Assembly: GCF_031179985.1 (NCBI RefSeq)
Contig: NZ_JAPSHJ010000018.1
Span: 31,751-79,481 of the forward strand
Length of the DNA: 47,731 nucleotides
Origin: Arthrobacter sp.
GTDB lineage: Bacteria > Actinomycetota > Actinomycetes > Actinomycetales > Micrococcaceae
Direction of reading: 5' to 3'
This document shows positions 1 through 8,091 of this stretch, in pieces. The notes beneath the pieces were generated by a model. It saw only the letters and a list, made by a program, of their open reading frames with translations. It had not been told where the DNA came from and did not search any database. How positions within the stretch are numbered: position 1 is the stretch's first letter; the number at the start of each line of letters is the position of its first letter. Position numbers and translations under genes: made by a program.

Positions 1-1014
1 CCTGTGGGGTTGGGTGCTGCGGGGACGTATTCGGTGCTGGCCGGAACGATGGTGACCAGCACTGGCGCGACCACCATCAGCGGTGATCTCGGGGTGAGCC
101 CGGGCACCGCCGTTGTCGGGTTCCCTCCCGGCATCGTTACCGGCGCCATCCGCACCGGAGAGAACGCAGCCCAGGCCCAGACCGACCTGCTGGCCGCCTA
201 CAACAACGCCGCCGCCCGCACCCCAACAGGCGACTTCAGCGGGGACAACAACGGCCGGACCTACACCCCAGGTATCTACCGGACCGCCGCAGCCTTCGCC
301 CTGACCGGGGCCATGACCCTGGACGGCCAAGGCGACCCCAACGCCGTCTTCATCTTCCAGGTCAACGCCGCCCTCAACACCGCCGCCGACAGCAACATCA
401 CCCTGATCAACGGCGCGCAGGCACCCCGCATCTACTGGCAGGTTCTCGGCGCCGCAGGAACCGGAGCATCATCAACCTTCAGCGGAACCATCATGGCCAC
501 CGGCGCCATCACCCTCGGAGCCGGCGCAACCCTCACCGGCAGAGCACTCTCCCGCGACACAGTCACCCTCGCCGGAAACACCATCACCACATTGGGGGGA
601 ACACTCTCCATCAGTGCACCGACGGAAGCCGGCAGCCTTGGCTCCGCTTCCCCTCAACCTGGTGGGCGGGTGATCAGCGGCGCTTTGGGACAAGTGCAGG
701 TGACTGACACGCGCCTTGCAGGCGAGGGGTCAGGCTGGACAGCAAGCGTTACCTCAACAGCCTTCACAACGCCCATGGGAGCAGCCATTCCTGCAAGCGC
801 GGTGGGCTACGCCGCGGGCCCAATCATTAAGACAGGTATTGGGGATCACACCTCTAATGATCCGGGTGCGCTCACAGTAGGGACGCCTGTAATGACCGCC
901 GCCGGAATCAATGGTGACAACTCCGCGGCCTGGAACCCTCTTATTAGCGTCACGATCCCAGACAACGCCATCGCCGGCATCTACTCTGCCACGATCACCC
1001 ACTCGGTCCTGTAA
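1..1014 (+). CDS. DUF3494 ice-binding-like secreted protein, 5' end cut by window edge
   Basis: The frame is open to the window edge, so the signal peptide and true start lie upstream. Residues about 1-200 match the DUF3494 (ice-binding protein-like) beta-solenoid domain: an opening like GTYSVLAGTMVTSTG, alternating Thr/Gly/Ala-rich strands, and the typical segments YTPGIYR, DPNAVFIFQV and RIYWQVLGAA. Residues about 205-336 form a second beta-rich domain ending in AGIYSATITHSVL, which resembles WxL-like C-terminal domains of secreted Gram-positive proteins. No LPXTG anchor or transmembrane helix is seen at the C-terminus. DUF3494 proteins are extracellular; some bind ice, but many mesophile members have no shown activity and may be adhesins. 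Family call is firm, ice binding is not. It stands alone, followed by an unrelated gene 69 bp on. Confidence 0.8.
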   Translation, partial: PVGLGAAGTYSVLAGTMVTSTGATTISGDLGVSPGTAVVGFPPGIVTGAIRTGENAAQAQTDLLAAYNNAAARTPTGDFSGDNNGRTYTPGIYRTAAAFALTGAMTLDGQGDPNAVFIFQVNAALNTAADSNITLINGAQAPRIYWQVLGAAGTGASSTFSGTIMATGAITLGAGATLTGRALSRDTVTLAGNTITTLGGTLSISAPTEAGSLGSASPQPGGRVISGALGQVQVTDTRLAGEGSGWTASVTSTAFTTPMGAAIPASAVGYAAGPIIKTGIGDHTSNDPGALTVGTPVMTAAGINGDNSAAWNPLISVTIPDNAIAGIYSATITHSVL

Positions 1015-1083
1015 GGCTGGATACTTTGCCCCGCGCACTCCGGTTTTCCTTGCCTGCCCGGCAGCCAGGTGCCACAGTAGGGC

Positions 1084-1404
1084 ATGCCCACCGAAGAAGA
1101 CGTGCGGAGCATTTGCCTCGCCATGCCGGGGGTGACCGAGCGGCTCAGTTGGAACCAGCCCGCGTGGTTTGCCCGCACCCTCATGGCAAGGATCTGGGAG
1201 CCGGGCGTCCTCACGGTCAAGACCGGGGAGCGTGAGGCGCTGGCCGGAACCGATCCCGAAACGTACTTCTGGACACCCCATCACCAGCGCTCGCCTCAAC
1301 TGGTCCTGGTCCGGCTGGCCAGGGTGACCAAAGAGGAGCTCAGTGAGCTCCTCGAAGATTCCTACCTGTTGGCCGGCGGCCCGGGGAGGACAGGCCAGGC
1401 CTGA
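1084..1404 (+). CDS. MmcQ/YjbR family protein
   Basis: A 106-residue protein of the MmcQ/YjbR fold. It opens with the usual pattern of an acidic helix, 'MPGVTERLSWNQPAWF', followed by strands containing 'EPGVLTVKTGEREAL' and the closing 'RLARVTKEELSELLEDSYLL'. The fold is a CyaY-like alpha/beta unit thought to bind DNA or small ligands; no enzyme activity is established. The ATG at 1084 gives the normal family length of about 110-120 residues. It has no strong Shine-Dalgarno sequence. It stands alone between the DUF3494 gene and a convergent DUF4383 gene, so context gives no role. Confidence 0.8.
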   Translation: MPTEEDVRSICLAMPGVTERLSWNQPAWFARTLMARIWEPGVLTVKTGEREALAGTDPETYFWTPHHQRSPQLVLVRLARVTKEELSELLEDSYLLAGGPGRTGQA

Positions 1405-1449
1405 CATCCGCCGGGTCGCACCAGCTCGGCGTCCCTTGTGAGTGGTCCC

Positions 1450-1911
1450 TTATGCTAGCGCCCGGGCCTGGTTTTTCCGGCCCTTTGTCAGCAGCAGGGC
1501 GAGCGCAATCATGGCCACGCCCAGCAGCAGGTGGAGCCAGTTGTCAGCAGCGTTCAGCGGGACAAAGTTGCCAGCCGATTCCTGATCAACCACCAGACCG
1601 TAGATCCACAGGACGAGGTAGATGATGCCGCCGAAGAGCAAGTAGGAGCGGGAGCCTGACGCGCTCCGGGCAAGGACCAGTCCCGCCACACCGAACAACA
1701 GGTGCACGGCGTTATGCAGCACGGAAACCTGAAACAGGCCCAGAAGCATGGCCCCTGAGTGGTGCCCGGCGAAGCTCAACTGGTCCACGTTGCTGGTGAT
1801 CCCCGGGATGAAGCCCAGGATTCCGACGAGGAGGAAAACGGCACCGATAACCAAAGCTGCCTTTTGCACGTTAGTACGCACCCCGGTGCGTGAGTTGCTG
1901 ACTGTTGTCAT
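1450..1911 (-). CDS. DUF4383 integral membrane protein
   Basis: A 153-residue protein with four hydrophobic helices at about residues 17-38, 52-80, 88-110 and 124-141. The helix-2 segment 'SVLHNAVHLLFGVAGL' and the helix-4 segment 'NWLHLLLGVAMI' carry conserved His residues (HNxxHLxxG and NxLHLxLG). These two motifs define the DUF4383 family, common in actinobacteria and often stress-induced, with unknown function. A good Shine-Dalgarno AGGAG lies about 6 bases before the ATG. The C-terminus is short and basic. It faces the MmcQ/YjbR gene and is transcribed alone. Confidence 0.85.
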   Translation of the reverse strand: MTTVSNSRTGVRTNVQKAALVIGAVFLLVGILGFIPGITSNVDQLSFAGHHSGAMLLGLFQVSVLHNAVHLLFGVAGLVLARSASGSRSYLLFGGIIYLVLWIYGLVVDQESAGNFVPLNAADNWLHLLLGVAMIALALLLTKGRKNQARALA

Positions 1912-2134
1912 GATCGCTCCTGATCAATACCTATATGGATTGGGTAACAGAACCTGCTGGTTCCAGCTGTTATTCGGGAGCGACGGCGCAACGGATGGGC
2001 CATCCTGGAAGTTTTCTTACTGCTGGCTACTCCACGGCGGCCCGAGCTGTTCCTTCCTGACCTTCTTTGCGTGCGGATAGGGGTCCGACACGCTGACTTA
2101 CTGCGTTTTGGCCCTCGTTGCAGCGCAAAGAGGG

Positions 2135-2374
2135 TCAATTGGGACGGTCGCCGGACGCGTTGTCGTCCTCGCCCTTGACGTCAGGCTCTTCCTCATTTTT
2201 GTGGCGGGCTTCCTGGAGGTGTTGCTCCAGTTTTGCTTCAGCGTCACGACGCCGGTGACCGATAGCCCGCAGCTGCCCGGTAGTCGGCGTCCGATGCTCC
2301 CGTTCCCAGGCGTGGTCGTTGATTCCGGTACGGTACAAATCGTCGTCGCGGTGCTGTTCCCTGTCTTCACCCAT
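2135..2374 (-). CDS. small charged hypothetical protein
   Basis: A 79-residue, very hydrophilic protein rich in Arg, His, Glu and Asp, with no hydrophobic segment and no motif I recognise. The centre (GQLRAIGHRRRDAEAKLEQHLQEARH) looks like one amphipathic helix and the tail is acidic. The ATG at 2374 is chosen because AAGGG lies about 10 bases upstream; a longer GTG form from 2398 would overlap the upstream gene. It starts 8 bases after the DUF4193 gene ends, so the two probably share a transcript. That neighbourhood is the only functional hint. Confidence 0.55.
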   Translation of the reverse strand: MGEDREQHRDDDLYRTGINDHAWEREHRTPTTGQLRAIGHRRRDAEAKLEQHLQEARHKNEEEPDVKGEDDNASGDRPN

Positions 2375-2381
2375 AGCTGTT

Positions 2382-2681
2382 CTACCCTTCACACTCACTG
2401 CAAAAGGTCATGCCGTTGGACTGCCGGGCTACCTGGGATCTGTGGCGGACCAGGAAACACGACGAGCAGACAAACTCGTCCGGCTGGGGCGGAATGATCT
2501 CAACCGTGAGTTCCAGTCCTGAGAGATCCGCGCCGGGCAGTTCGATGCCTTCGGCCGTCTCCGCTTCATCGATGTCGGCATCCCGTGTCCGGACTGCACC
2601 CGGGACCGCTTGGAGCTCGTCGAGCGATTCCGGGACCACGTCTGCTTCAGACTTCCGGGGTGCGTCATAATCAGTGGCCAT
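2382..2681 (-). CDS. DUF4193 family protein
   Basis: A 99-residue actinobacterial protein with the family signature: N-terminal MATDYDAPRK, an acidic linker rich in Asp and Glu, the LPGADLSG motif (residues 48-55), then a C-terminal domain with two CxxC pairs (C72/C75 and C94/C97) separated by a basic HRS segment. The four cysteines suggest a small zinc ribbon. The family is conserved across actinobacteria, often near dUTPase or housekeeping genes, with no proven role. AAGGGAG precedes the ATG with good spacing. It is the first gene of a probable two-gene unit with the small charged protein downstream. Confidence 0.88.
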   Translation of the reverse strand: MATDYDAPRKSEADVVPESLDELQAVPGAVRTRDADIDEAETAEGIELPGADLSGLELTVEIIPPQPDEFVCSSCFLVRHRSQVARQSNGMTFCSECEG

Positions 2682-2838
2682 GCCAGGTCTCCCTTCAGCG
2701 ATCGGGCCGGAACCAATGAGCCCCGGAGTGACTGCTCGGACAAGCAGGGTGTCATCCTTTGGTATGCAATAGTAAGCGTACTTATTTTTTAAGTACAGTT
2801 ACGGCAACCCCATCGCACGGCTGACTTGAGATGATCCC

Positions 2839-3063
2839 TCAGGCACGGTTTCGATCCCGAAGCATCTGAAGGTGTTCCTTTCTGGCTGCCGCATTGAGCG
2901 GGCCAAAAAGTGCCAGGTACAGTCCGAGGGCAATGAAGAACGCCGTCCAGAATTCCAGGAACGTCATCAGCACCAAGCCGAGCCCTACGGCCAACAGCAA
3001 TCCAATGGACCCCCACTTCGCGAGCCTTCGGGCTTTAGGCGGGAGTGATTCATATGTTCTCAT
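2839..3063 (-). CDS. small two-helix membrane protein
   Basis: A 74-residue protein with a basic N-terminus (residues 1-17), two hydrophobic helices at about 19-36 and 38-58, and a basic C-terminal tail. A strong Shine-Dalgarno (GAGGAGG) sits 6 bases before the ATG at 3063, which rules out the longer in-frame extension. It is divergent from the membrane protein gene at 3163, with 99 bp between the starts. I do not recognise the family. The size and topology fit the many small uncharacterised actinobacterial membrane proteins. Confidence 0.65.
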   Translation of the reverse strand: MRTYESLPPKARRLAKWGSIGLLLAVGLGLVLMTFLEFWTAFFIALGLYLALFGPLNAAARKEHLQMLRDRNRA

Positions 3064-3162
3064 CGGCGTCCTCCTCGAGGAATTAATCGTATGCAGCCCC
3101 GGTATGCCTGTCGATTGCCGCCCGCATCGCTGGAGGACAACCAGCACAGTAGGCTTGATGGC

Positions 3163-3558
3163 ATGGCTTTCGAAGAAAACCCCGGCGCTGCAGGCAACAA
3201 CCCACAGCCGGCTGAAACAGAACGCCGGGCCGTCACTGTTCGCAGGGCTCCGAGGTATGTGCCGTTCCTCATACTGGGAGGCCTCGTGGGTATTGCGGTG
3301 GCAGCCGTCGTCGCCTTCGCCGTGCCAGGGAGCGCCAGCTACGACCCCGGCTCGGTTTTTGGTTTCTTCATGATCCTGTTCGCCGCGGGTGGAGCCCTCC
3401 TGGGCGCCGCTGCGGCCCTTGTGCTGGACCGTTTGAGTGTCCGACGGGCCGAGCACGCCGTCGTCGAATCTGTTCCCGATACGGAAGCGGACGCAGGCCC
3501 TGCCACAGGCACCAACCCAGAGCCGGGCGCAAACGGCCGCCCTTCTCCGCAGTCATAA
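3163..3558 (+). CDS. hypothetical membrane protein upstream of purF
   Basis: A 131-residue protein. Residues 1-33 are polar, residues about 34-53 and 68-88 form two transmembrane helices, and the tail from about 95 is acidic and rich in Pro, Gly and Asn. The ATG at 3163 is preferred over an upstream in-frame start because a TAGGCT -10-like box lies 7 bases before it and there is no Shine-Dalgarno, which fits leaderless transcription. It lies 47 bp before purF on the same strand, but purF has its own -10-like box, so co-transcription is uncertain. The family is unknown to me. Confidence 0.65.
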   Translation: MAFEENPGAAGNNPQPAETERRAVTVRRAPRYVPFLILGGLVGIAVAAVVAFAVPGSASYDPGSVFGFFMILFAAGGALLGAAAALVLDRLSVRRAEHAVVESVPDTEADAGPATGTNPEPGANGRPSPQS

Positions 3559-3593
3559 ACGCCCCGCCGGAAAAGTCTTAGCGTATGGCGTGA

Positions 3594-3599
3594 GATAAT
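3594..3599 (+). promoter_or_regulatory. -10 box of a probable leaderless purF promoter
   Basis: GATAAT sits 6 bases before the GTG start of purF. No Shine-Dalgarno is present, so transcription probably begins at or next to the start codon. No clear -35 is seen. Confidence 0.4.
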
Positions 3600-3605
3600 C
3601 GACCA

Positions 3606-5255
3606 GTGGCACGCGGCGACGGAAAACTTTCTCATGATCTTCTCCCTGGCGAAAAAGGCCCTCAGGACGCATGTGGCGTCTTCGGGGTCTGGGCACCAGG
3701 TGAAGAAGTAGCAAAACTCACCTACTACGGGCTGTATGCATTGCAGCACCGCGGTCAGGAGTCGGCTGGCATAGCCACGTCCGACGGCAAGCGGATCAAC
3801 GTCTACAAGGACATGGGCCTGGTGTCCCAGGTCTTTGACGAGACGACGCTGAACACCCTGACAGGGCACCTCGCTGTAGGCCACTGCCGCTACTCCACCA
3901 CCGGCGCAAGCCACTGGGCCAACGCCCAGCCCACCCTCGGCGCAACCTCAACAGGCACCGTCGCCCTGGCACACAACGGCAACCTCACGAATACCGCCGA
4001 ACTCAAAGCAATGATCATGGGACGCAACGGCGGCCAGCTCAGCGGCGAAATGAAGCAGGGAAACACCTCTGATACCGCCCTGGTCACAGCCCTCCTCGAA
4101 GGTGAGCCCGGCAAGTCCCTCGAACAGACCGCCATCGAGCTCCTGCCAAAGATCAAGGGTGGATTCTGCTTTGTCTTTATGGACGAAGGAACCCTGTACG
4201 CAGCACGCGACACCTACGGTATCCGCCCCCTGTGCCTTGGCAGGCTGGAACGCGGCTGGGTTGTCGCCTCCGAGCAATCCGCTCTGGCCACCGTGGGCGC
4301 GAGCTTCATCCGCGAGATCGAACCCGGCGAATTCATCGCCATCGACGAAGAGGGCGTCCGGTCCCAGCGCTTTGCAGAGGCGACGCCGGCCGGTTGCGTT
4401 TTCGAGTACGTCTACCTCGCCCGCCCGGACGCTTCCATCGCAGGACGTTCCGTGTACGAATCCCGCGTGGAAATGGGCCGCCAGCTTGCCCGGGAAAACA
4501 CCCAGGAAGCCGACCTCGTCATCCCGGTCCCGGAATCAGGAACGCCGGCAGCCGTAGGCTACGCCGAAGAATCCGGCATCCCCTTCGCGCACGGGTTCGT
4601 GAAGAACTCCTATGTGGGCCGTACCTTCATCCAGCCGTCCCAGACACTGCGCCAACTGGGCATCAGGCTCAAACTCAACGCCCTCGAATCCGTTATCCGC
4701 GGGAAGCGTGTTGTTGTGGTGGACGACTCGATCGTCCGCGGCAACACCCAACGCGCCATCGTCCGGATGCTTCGCGAAGCCGGCGCCGCCAGCGTCCATG
4801 TCAAGATTTCCTCGCCGCCCGTCAAATGGCCCTGCTTCTACGGCATCGACTTCGCCTCCCGGGCAGAGCTCATTGCCAACGGCGCTACCGTGGATGAGAT
4901 CACCCAGGCCATCGGCGCTGACTCCCTGGCCTATATCTCCGAAGACGGCATGATCGGCGCCACCCAGCAGCCGCGCGAACGCCTGTGCACCGCCTGCTTC
5001 ACGGGCAAATACCCCATCGAGCTCCCCGGCGCGGACAAGCTCGGCAAGAACCTTCTGGAGCGCACCGACCTCGGCGGAATCCCGGCCACAGGAGCCTCAG
5101 CATCGGGCAGTCCCTCTGATGAGGTCCCGGCTGATGAGGACCCCGCTGAGAAGGCGGGCGCTACCGGCTGCGATCCGGGACCGGACTCCGAATTTGAAAA
5201 CCTGCTGACTGACGCTGATCGCCTGATCGACTCTGACAAGAAAGAGCCAGTATGA
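3606..5255 (+). CDS. purF: amidophosphoribosyltransferase
   Basis: The first committed enzyme of purine synthesis: it moves the glutamine amide nitrogen to PRPP, giving 5-phosphoribosylamine. The N-terminal Ntn glutaminase begins at C23 in 'DACGVFG', so residues 1-22 are a propeptide removed to expose the catalytic cysteine. The C-terminal phosphoribosyltransferase domain carries the PRPP loop 'VVVVDDSIVRGNT' at about 368-380. C264, C410, C461 and C464 match the four [4Fe-4S] ligands of the Bacillus-type enzyme. At 549 residues it is longer than the usual 470-530; the excess is an acidic, low-complexity tail from about 490. The stop overlaps the purM start by four bases (ATGA), so the two are translationally coupled. 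Confidence 0.97.
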   Translation: MARGDGKLSHDLLPGEKGPQDACGVFGVWAPGEEVAKLTYYGLYALQHRGQESAGIATSDGKRINVYKDMGLVSQVFDETTLNTLTGHLAVGHCRYSTTGASHWANAQPTLGATSTGTVALAHNGNLTNTAELKAMIMGRNGGQLSGEMKQGNTSDTALVTALLEGEPGKSLEQTAIELLPKIKGGFCFVFMDEGTLYAARDTYGIRPLCLGRLERGWVVASEQSALATVGASFIREIEPGEFIAIDEEGVRSQRFAEATPAGCVFEYVYLARPDASIAGRSVYESRVEMGRQLARENTQEADLVIPVPESGTPAAVGYAEESGIPFAHGFVKNSYVGRTFIQPSQTLRQLGIRLKLNALESVIRGKRVVVVDDSIVRGNTQRAIVRMLREAGAASVHVKISSPPVKWPCFYGIDFASRAELIANGATVDEITQAIGADSLAYISEDGMIGATQQPRERLCTACFTGKYPIELPGADKLGKNLLERTDLGGIPATGASASGSPSDEVPADEDPAEKAGATGCDPGPDSEFENLLTDADRLIDSDKKEPV

Positions 5256-6415
5256 CTTCCGCCTCCCCAGCCGCCGGAGCCAACAGCGCCGGAATCACCT
5301 ACGCCTCTGCCGGCGTCGACGTCGAAGCGGGCGACCGCGCCGTCGAGCTGATGAAGGGCGCCGTCAAGGCGACCCACAATTCCTCGGTGCTTGGCGGAGT
5401 GGGCGGCTTTGCCGGCCTTTACGACGTCTCCAGGCTGCTGACCTACAAGCGGCCGCTGCTGGCGACTTCCACGGACGGCGTCGGCACCAAGGTTGCCATT
5501 GCCCAGGCGATGGATATCCACGACACCATTGGTTACGACCTCGTGGGCATGGTGGTGGACGACATCGTGGTGGTGGGCGCCGAGCCGTTGTACATGACTG
5601 ACTACATTGCATGCGGCAAGGTTGTACCCGAACGCATCGCCGACATCGTCCGCGGGATCGCCGCAGCCTGTTCCGTAGCCGGTACCGCATTGGTGGGCGG
5701 CGAAACCGCCGAGCACCCCGGCCTCTTGGGCGAGCACGAATACGATGTTGCCGGTGCGGCCACCGGTGTGGTCGAAGCCGATTCCCTCCTCGGCCCGGAC
5801 CGCGTCCGGGCCGGAGACGTCGTGATCGGCATGGCCTCTTCCGGACTGCACTCCAACGGCTACTCCCTGGTCCGACGGGTCATCAACCACGCTGGCTGGG
5901 CCCTTGACCGGCAGGTCTCCGAGCTGGGGCGCACCCTCGGCGAAGAGCTCCTGGAACCCACACGCGTCTACGCAGCAGATTGCCTGGACCTCGCCCGCAC
6001 TTTCCCGGTAAGTAATCCGTCTGCAGCAAGCGGCGCTGTCCACGGCTTCAGCCACGTCACCGGTGGGGGCCTCGCGGCAAACCTCGCCCGCGTTCTCCCG
6101 CAGGGCCTGGTGGCCACGGTGGACCGTGCAACCTGGGAACTTCCCGCCATCTTCAAGCTGGTCTCCGAGCTTGGCAACGTGCCTCTCGCCGACCTGGAGC
6201 GCACACTGAACCTGGGTGTCGGCATGGTGGCCATTGTGTCGCCGGAAGCCGCCGACGCCGCGGTGAACCGCCTCAATGACCGCGGGCTGCCCTCCTGGAT
6301 CATGGGCACCGTGGAACAGGATTCCGACTCCATCCTCAAGACCGGACCGGACTACGTCCAGGGTGCCAAGGGTGTTGACGGCGGCGCGGTCCAGCTGGTC
6401 AACGCCTACGCGTAG
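5252..6415 (+). CDS. purM: phosphoribosylformylglycinamidine cyclo-ligase (AIR synthetase)
   Basis: Closes the imidazole ring of the purine precursor: FGAM plus ATP gives AIR, ADP and phosphate. Family landmarks are the N-terminal 'ITYASAGVDVEAGDRAVELMK', the ATP-grasping 'LLATSTDGVGTKVAIA', 'DLVGMVVDDIVVVGAEPL', 'GGETAEHPG' and 'GMASSGLHSNGYSLVRRV' segments, and the C-terminal 'HVTGGGLAANLARVLP'. At 387 residues it is slightly longer than usual because of short N- and C-terminal extensions. It overlaps purF by four bases and forms a two-gene purine unit with it. A long inverted repeat follows the stop within 15 bases. Confidence 0.97.
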   Translation: MTSASPAAGANSAGITYASAGVDVEAGDRAVELMKGAVKATHNSSVLGGVGGFAGLYDVSRLLTYKRPLLATSTDGVGTKVAIAQAMDIHDTIGYDLVGMVVDDIVVVGAEPLYMTDYIACGKVVPERIADIVRGIAAACSVAGTALVGGETAEHPGLLGEHEYDVAGAATGVVEADSLLGPDRVRAGDVVIGMASSGLHSNGYSLVRRVINHAGWALDRQVSELGRTLGEELLEPTRVYAADCLDLARTFPVSNPSAASGAVHGFSHVTGGGLAANLARVLPQGLVATVDRATWELPAIFKLVSELGNVPLADLERTLNLGVGMVAIVSPEAADAAVNRLNDRGLPSWIMGTVEQDSDSILKTGPDYVQGAKGVDGGAVQLVNAYA

Positions 6416-6427
6416 CCCTACCTTTAC

Positions 6428-6489
6428 CATCGAGTGCTCCATAGCTGCCCTTTAGCAGGCTTATAACGGCAGTTATGGAGCACTCGATG
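6428..6489. repeat. long inverted repeat between convergent purM and VOC genes
   Basis: Perfect 16-base arms (6428-6443 and 6474-6489, CATCGAGTGCTCCATA and its complement) extend through one G-T pair and five more pairs to a 22-bp stem with an 18-base loop. It fills almost all of the 78 bp between the two stop codons. It could be a two-way terminator, although neither side has a T-run, or a copy of a dispersed palindromic repeat. Confidence 0.75.
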
Positions 6490-6493
6490 CTGT

Positions 6494-7315
6494 TTATGTC
6501 GAAGGGGCGGGCTCAATCTCCACAACACTGAAGACGCCGCCCTGCGGATCCTTCAGCGTGGCCACCAGGGCTCCGGCATCTTCACCGAACTCCGGTTCCA
6601 CCAGAACTTCCGCTCCCGCGGCCGCAGCTGCCAGGACGGCCTCGGAGGCACTGGACACCCCAAAGTACACCTGCCAGCCGAGGGTGGCAGGTGAAGCCTT
6701 GGCCTCTTCGTCTCCTTCAACACCTGGCGCCGGTGCGATTCCAGCTACCTCAGCGCCGTCCACCATCAGCGTGATGTATATACCGCCGTCGTCCTGCAGG
6801 TATTCGGTGACATCATGGCCAAAGAGATGCTGGAAGAACGCGACGGCGGCCTGCGGCTCAGGTGTCAGCAGCTCGGTCCACGCGAACGCCCCGTGCTCGT
6901 TGTACAGGGCGGAACCGGTATGCGTGCCTGCCTGCCACACCCCTGTTGTTCCACCGCCGGGCACCTCCATAAAGAGCATCACCCCTGTATCGTCCACATC
7001 CTCCGGGCCGAACTGGACTGTGCCCCCGGCGTGCACCACGTCGTGTGCGAGGCTCCGGGCGTCATCCGCAGCAAAGTAGACGTTCCATTGAGCGGGCTGG
7101 CCCGCAGCCTCCTGCTTGGGGTTCTGGGGCGCGATCACACTGACCAGGTCCTCATCGATAAAAGCCTGTGCGTAGCTTCGGCCATCCGGAGTGGGAAGGT
7201 CCTGAAAGGTCCAACCGAACACAGCGGCATAAAAGGTCTTGGCTGCCTCCACGTCAGGGGTTTGGACGTCCGCCCAGCAGGGTGCGCCCTCCTGGTAGCG
7301 TTCGACTCGCGCCAT
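6494..7315 (-). CDS. VOC (glyoxalase-like) protein with two domains
   Basis: A 273-residue protein made of two vicinal-oxygen-chelate domains, about residues 5-125 and 135-270. Each contains the beta-alpha-beta-beta-beta pattern with the usual opening (WADVQTPDVEAAKTFYAAVFGW and FAWTELLTPEPQAAVAFFQHLFG) and a closing 'DPQGGVFSVVE'. The arrangement is like mycobacterial CFP30B and the actinobacterial 'hydroxylase' annotations; the true substrate is unknown. GGAGGG lies 7 bases before the ATG at 7315 but abuts the ATG at 7321, so 7315 is the better start. It converges on purM across the inverted repeat. Confidence 0.85.
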   Translation of the reverse strand: MARVERYQEGAPCWADVQTPDVEAAKTFYAAVFGWTFQDLPTPDGRSYAQAFIDEDLVSVIAPQNPKQEAAGQPAQWNVYFAADDARSLAHDVVHAGGTVQFGPEDVDDTGVMLFMEVPGGGTTGVWQAGTHTGSALYNEHGAFAWTELLTPEPQAAVAFFQHLFGHDVTEYLQDDGGIYITLMVDGAEVAGIAPAPGVEGDEEAKASPATLGWQVYFGVSSASEAVLAAAAAGAEVLVEPEFGEDAGALVATLKDPQGGVFSVVEIEPAPST

Positions 7316-7419
7316 GATCATCCCTCCGCAGCTTTCGGTAACCCAATCAATCTAGTGCGGGGACGGGTCCATACCAACAGTCGAACCACGGACACCAAGG
7401 CAGATTCGGTCAAACAGCA

Positions 7420-7461
7420 AGGCCCGTTGGTACACCAAGATAAGGCGTGGCCAACGGGCCT
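7420..7461 (-). terminator. possible terminator of the DUF3073 gene
   Basis: Eleven-base arms (AGGCCCGTTGG and its complement) enclose a 20-base loop. Read on the minus strand the stem is followed by TGCTGTTT, a weak U-tract. It lies about 130 bases after the DUF3073 stop. The rest of 7321-7590 holds no gene I would support. Confidence 0.4.
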
Positions 7462-7590
7462 GATAACTGAGGTCGGAACTCCTCGTCCATGCGTACATGG
7501 ATCCGGCGTACCGCAATAGAAGCATCGCACTCCAGGCACGACGGCGGCACACGACTGAGAGTGCCTTACGGCAAGTTCAGTGGGTGACAA

Positions 7591-7824
7591 CTAGCCGATG
7601 CGACGGGTGTCTACCTCGTCGTCGTCTTCTTCCAAATCGTCCGCGTACTTATCCACATAAGCTGAATAGTCCGGTTCTACCGGGTCATCCGCGAAATGGC
7701 TCGTGGCACGACTTCCCGGGCCCGTCAGCTCGCGCTGAAGTGCCGTGTAGTCAGTGTTCGGGGAGTAGTACTTGATGTCCCGAGCCTGCTTTGTAGCTTT
7801 TGCCTTTTGACGGCCGCGCCCCAT
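7591..7824 (-). CDS. DUF3073 family protein
   Basis: A 77-residue conserved actinobacterial protein. The signature N-terminus MGRGRQKAKATKQARDIKYY (residues 1-20) is strongly basic, followed by 'SPNTDYTALQRELTG' and an acidic C-terminus with an EEDDDEVD run. The N-terminus looks suited to nucleic-acid or ribosome contact, but no role has been shown. AAGGGGG 6-10 bases before the ATG at 7824 fixes the start and excludes a longer in-frame extension. It is divergent from the septum-formation-like gene, with 267 bp between the starts. Confidence 0.9.
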   Translation of the reverse strand: MGRGRQKAKATKQARDIKYYSPNTDYTALQRELTGPGSRATSHFADDPVEPDYSAYVDKYADDLEEDDDEVDTRRIG

Positions 7825-8091
7825 GGCGTGACCCCCTTTTGTACTTGGACCGGAGGTGGTCACCTTGGCGATCGGTGAGGCCCCGGAATGTTTGGTCAAT
7901 TTGTCGTACACCTAGGTTACATGCTTTCTGGTGCAACTGCGCGCCAGTTAACCGCCCCTGTGGCAAGTGTCTCGCACAGCGCACTCTTAGCACACCACTT
8001 CCCTGACTGTTTCTTGGGTAGAGTCGGGGTGGGGGATGCACGGAATTGCTGGCCGCCGCCGGTATCCCGCATCAGAATTAGCAGGGAAGAG

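Noticed and set aside
4931..6442. 503-codon open frame antisense to purF-purM
   Set aside because: It mirrors two certain genes; its product is Gly/His/Val-rich without a known fold. High-GC coding DNA often leaves the opposite strand open.
7318..7590. Cys-rich 90-codon frame on the minus strand
   Set aside because: No good start (TTG without a ribosome site), the probable DUF3073 terminator lies inside it, and the sequence is not protein-like beyond a few Cys residues.
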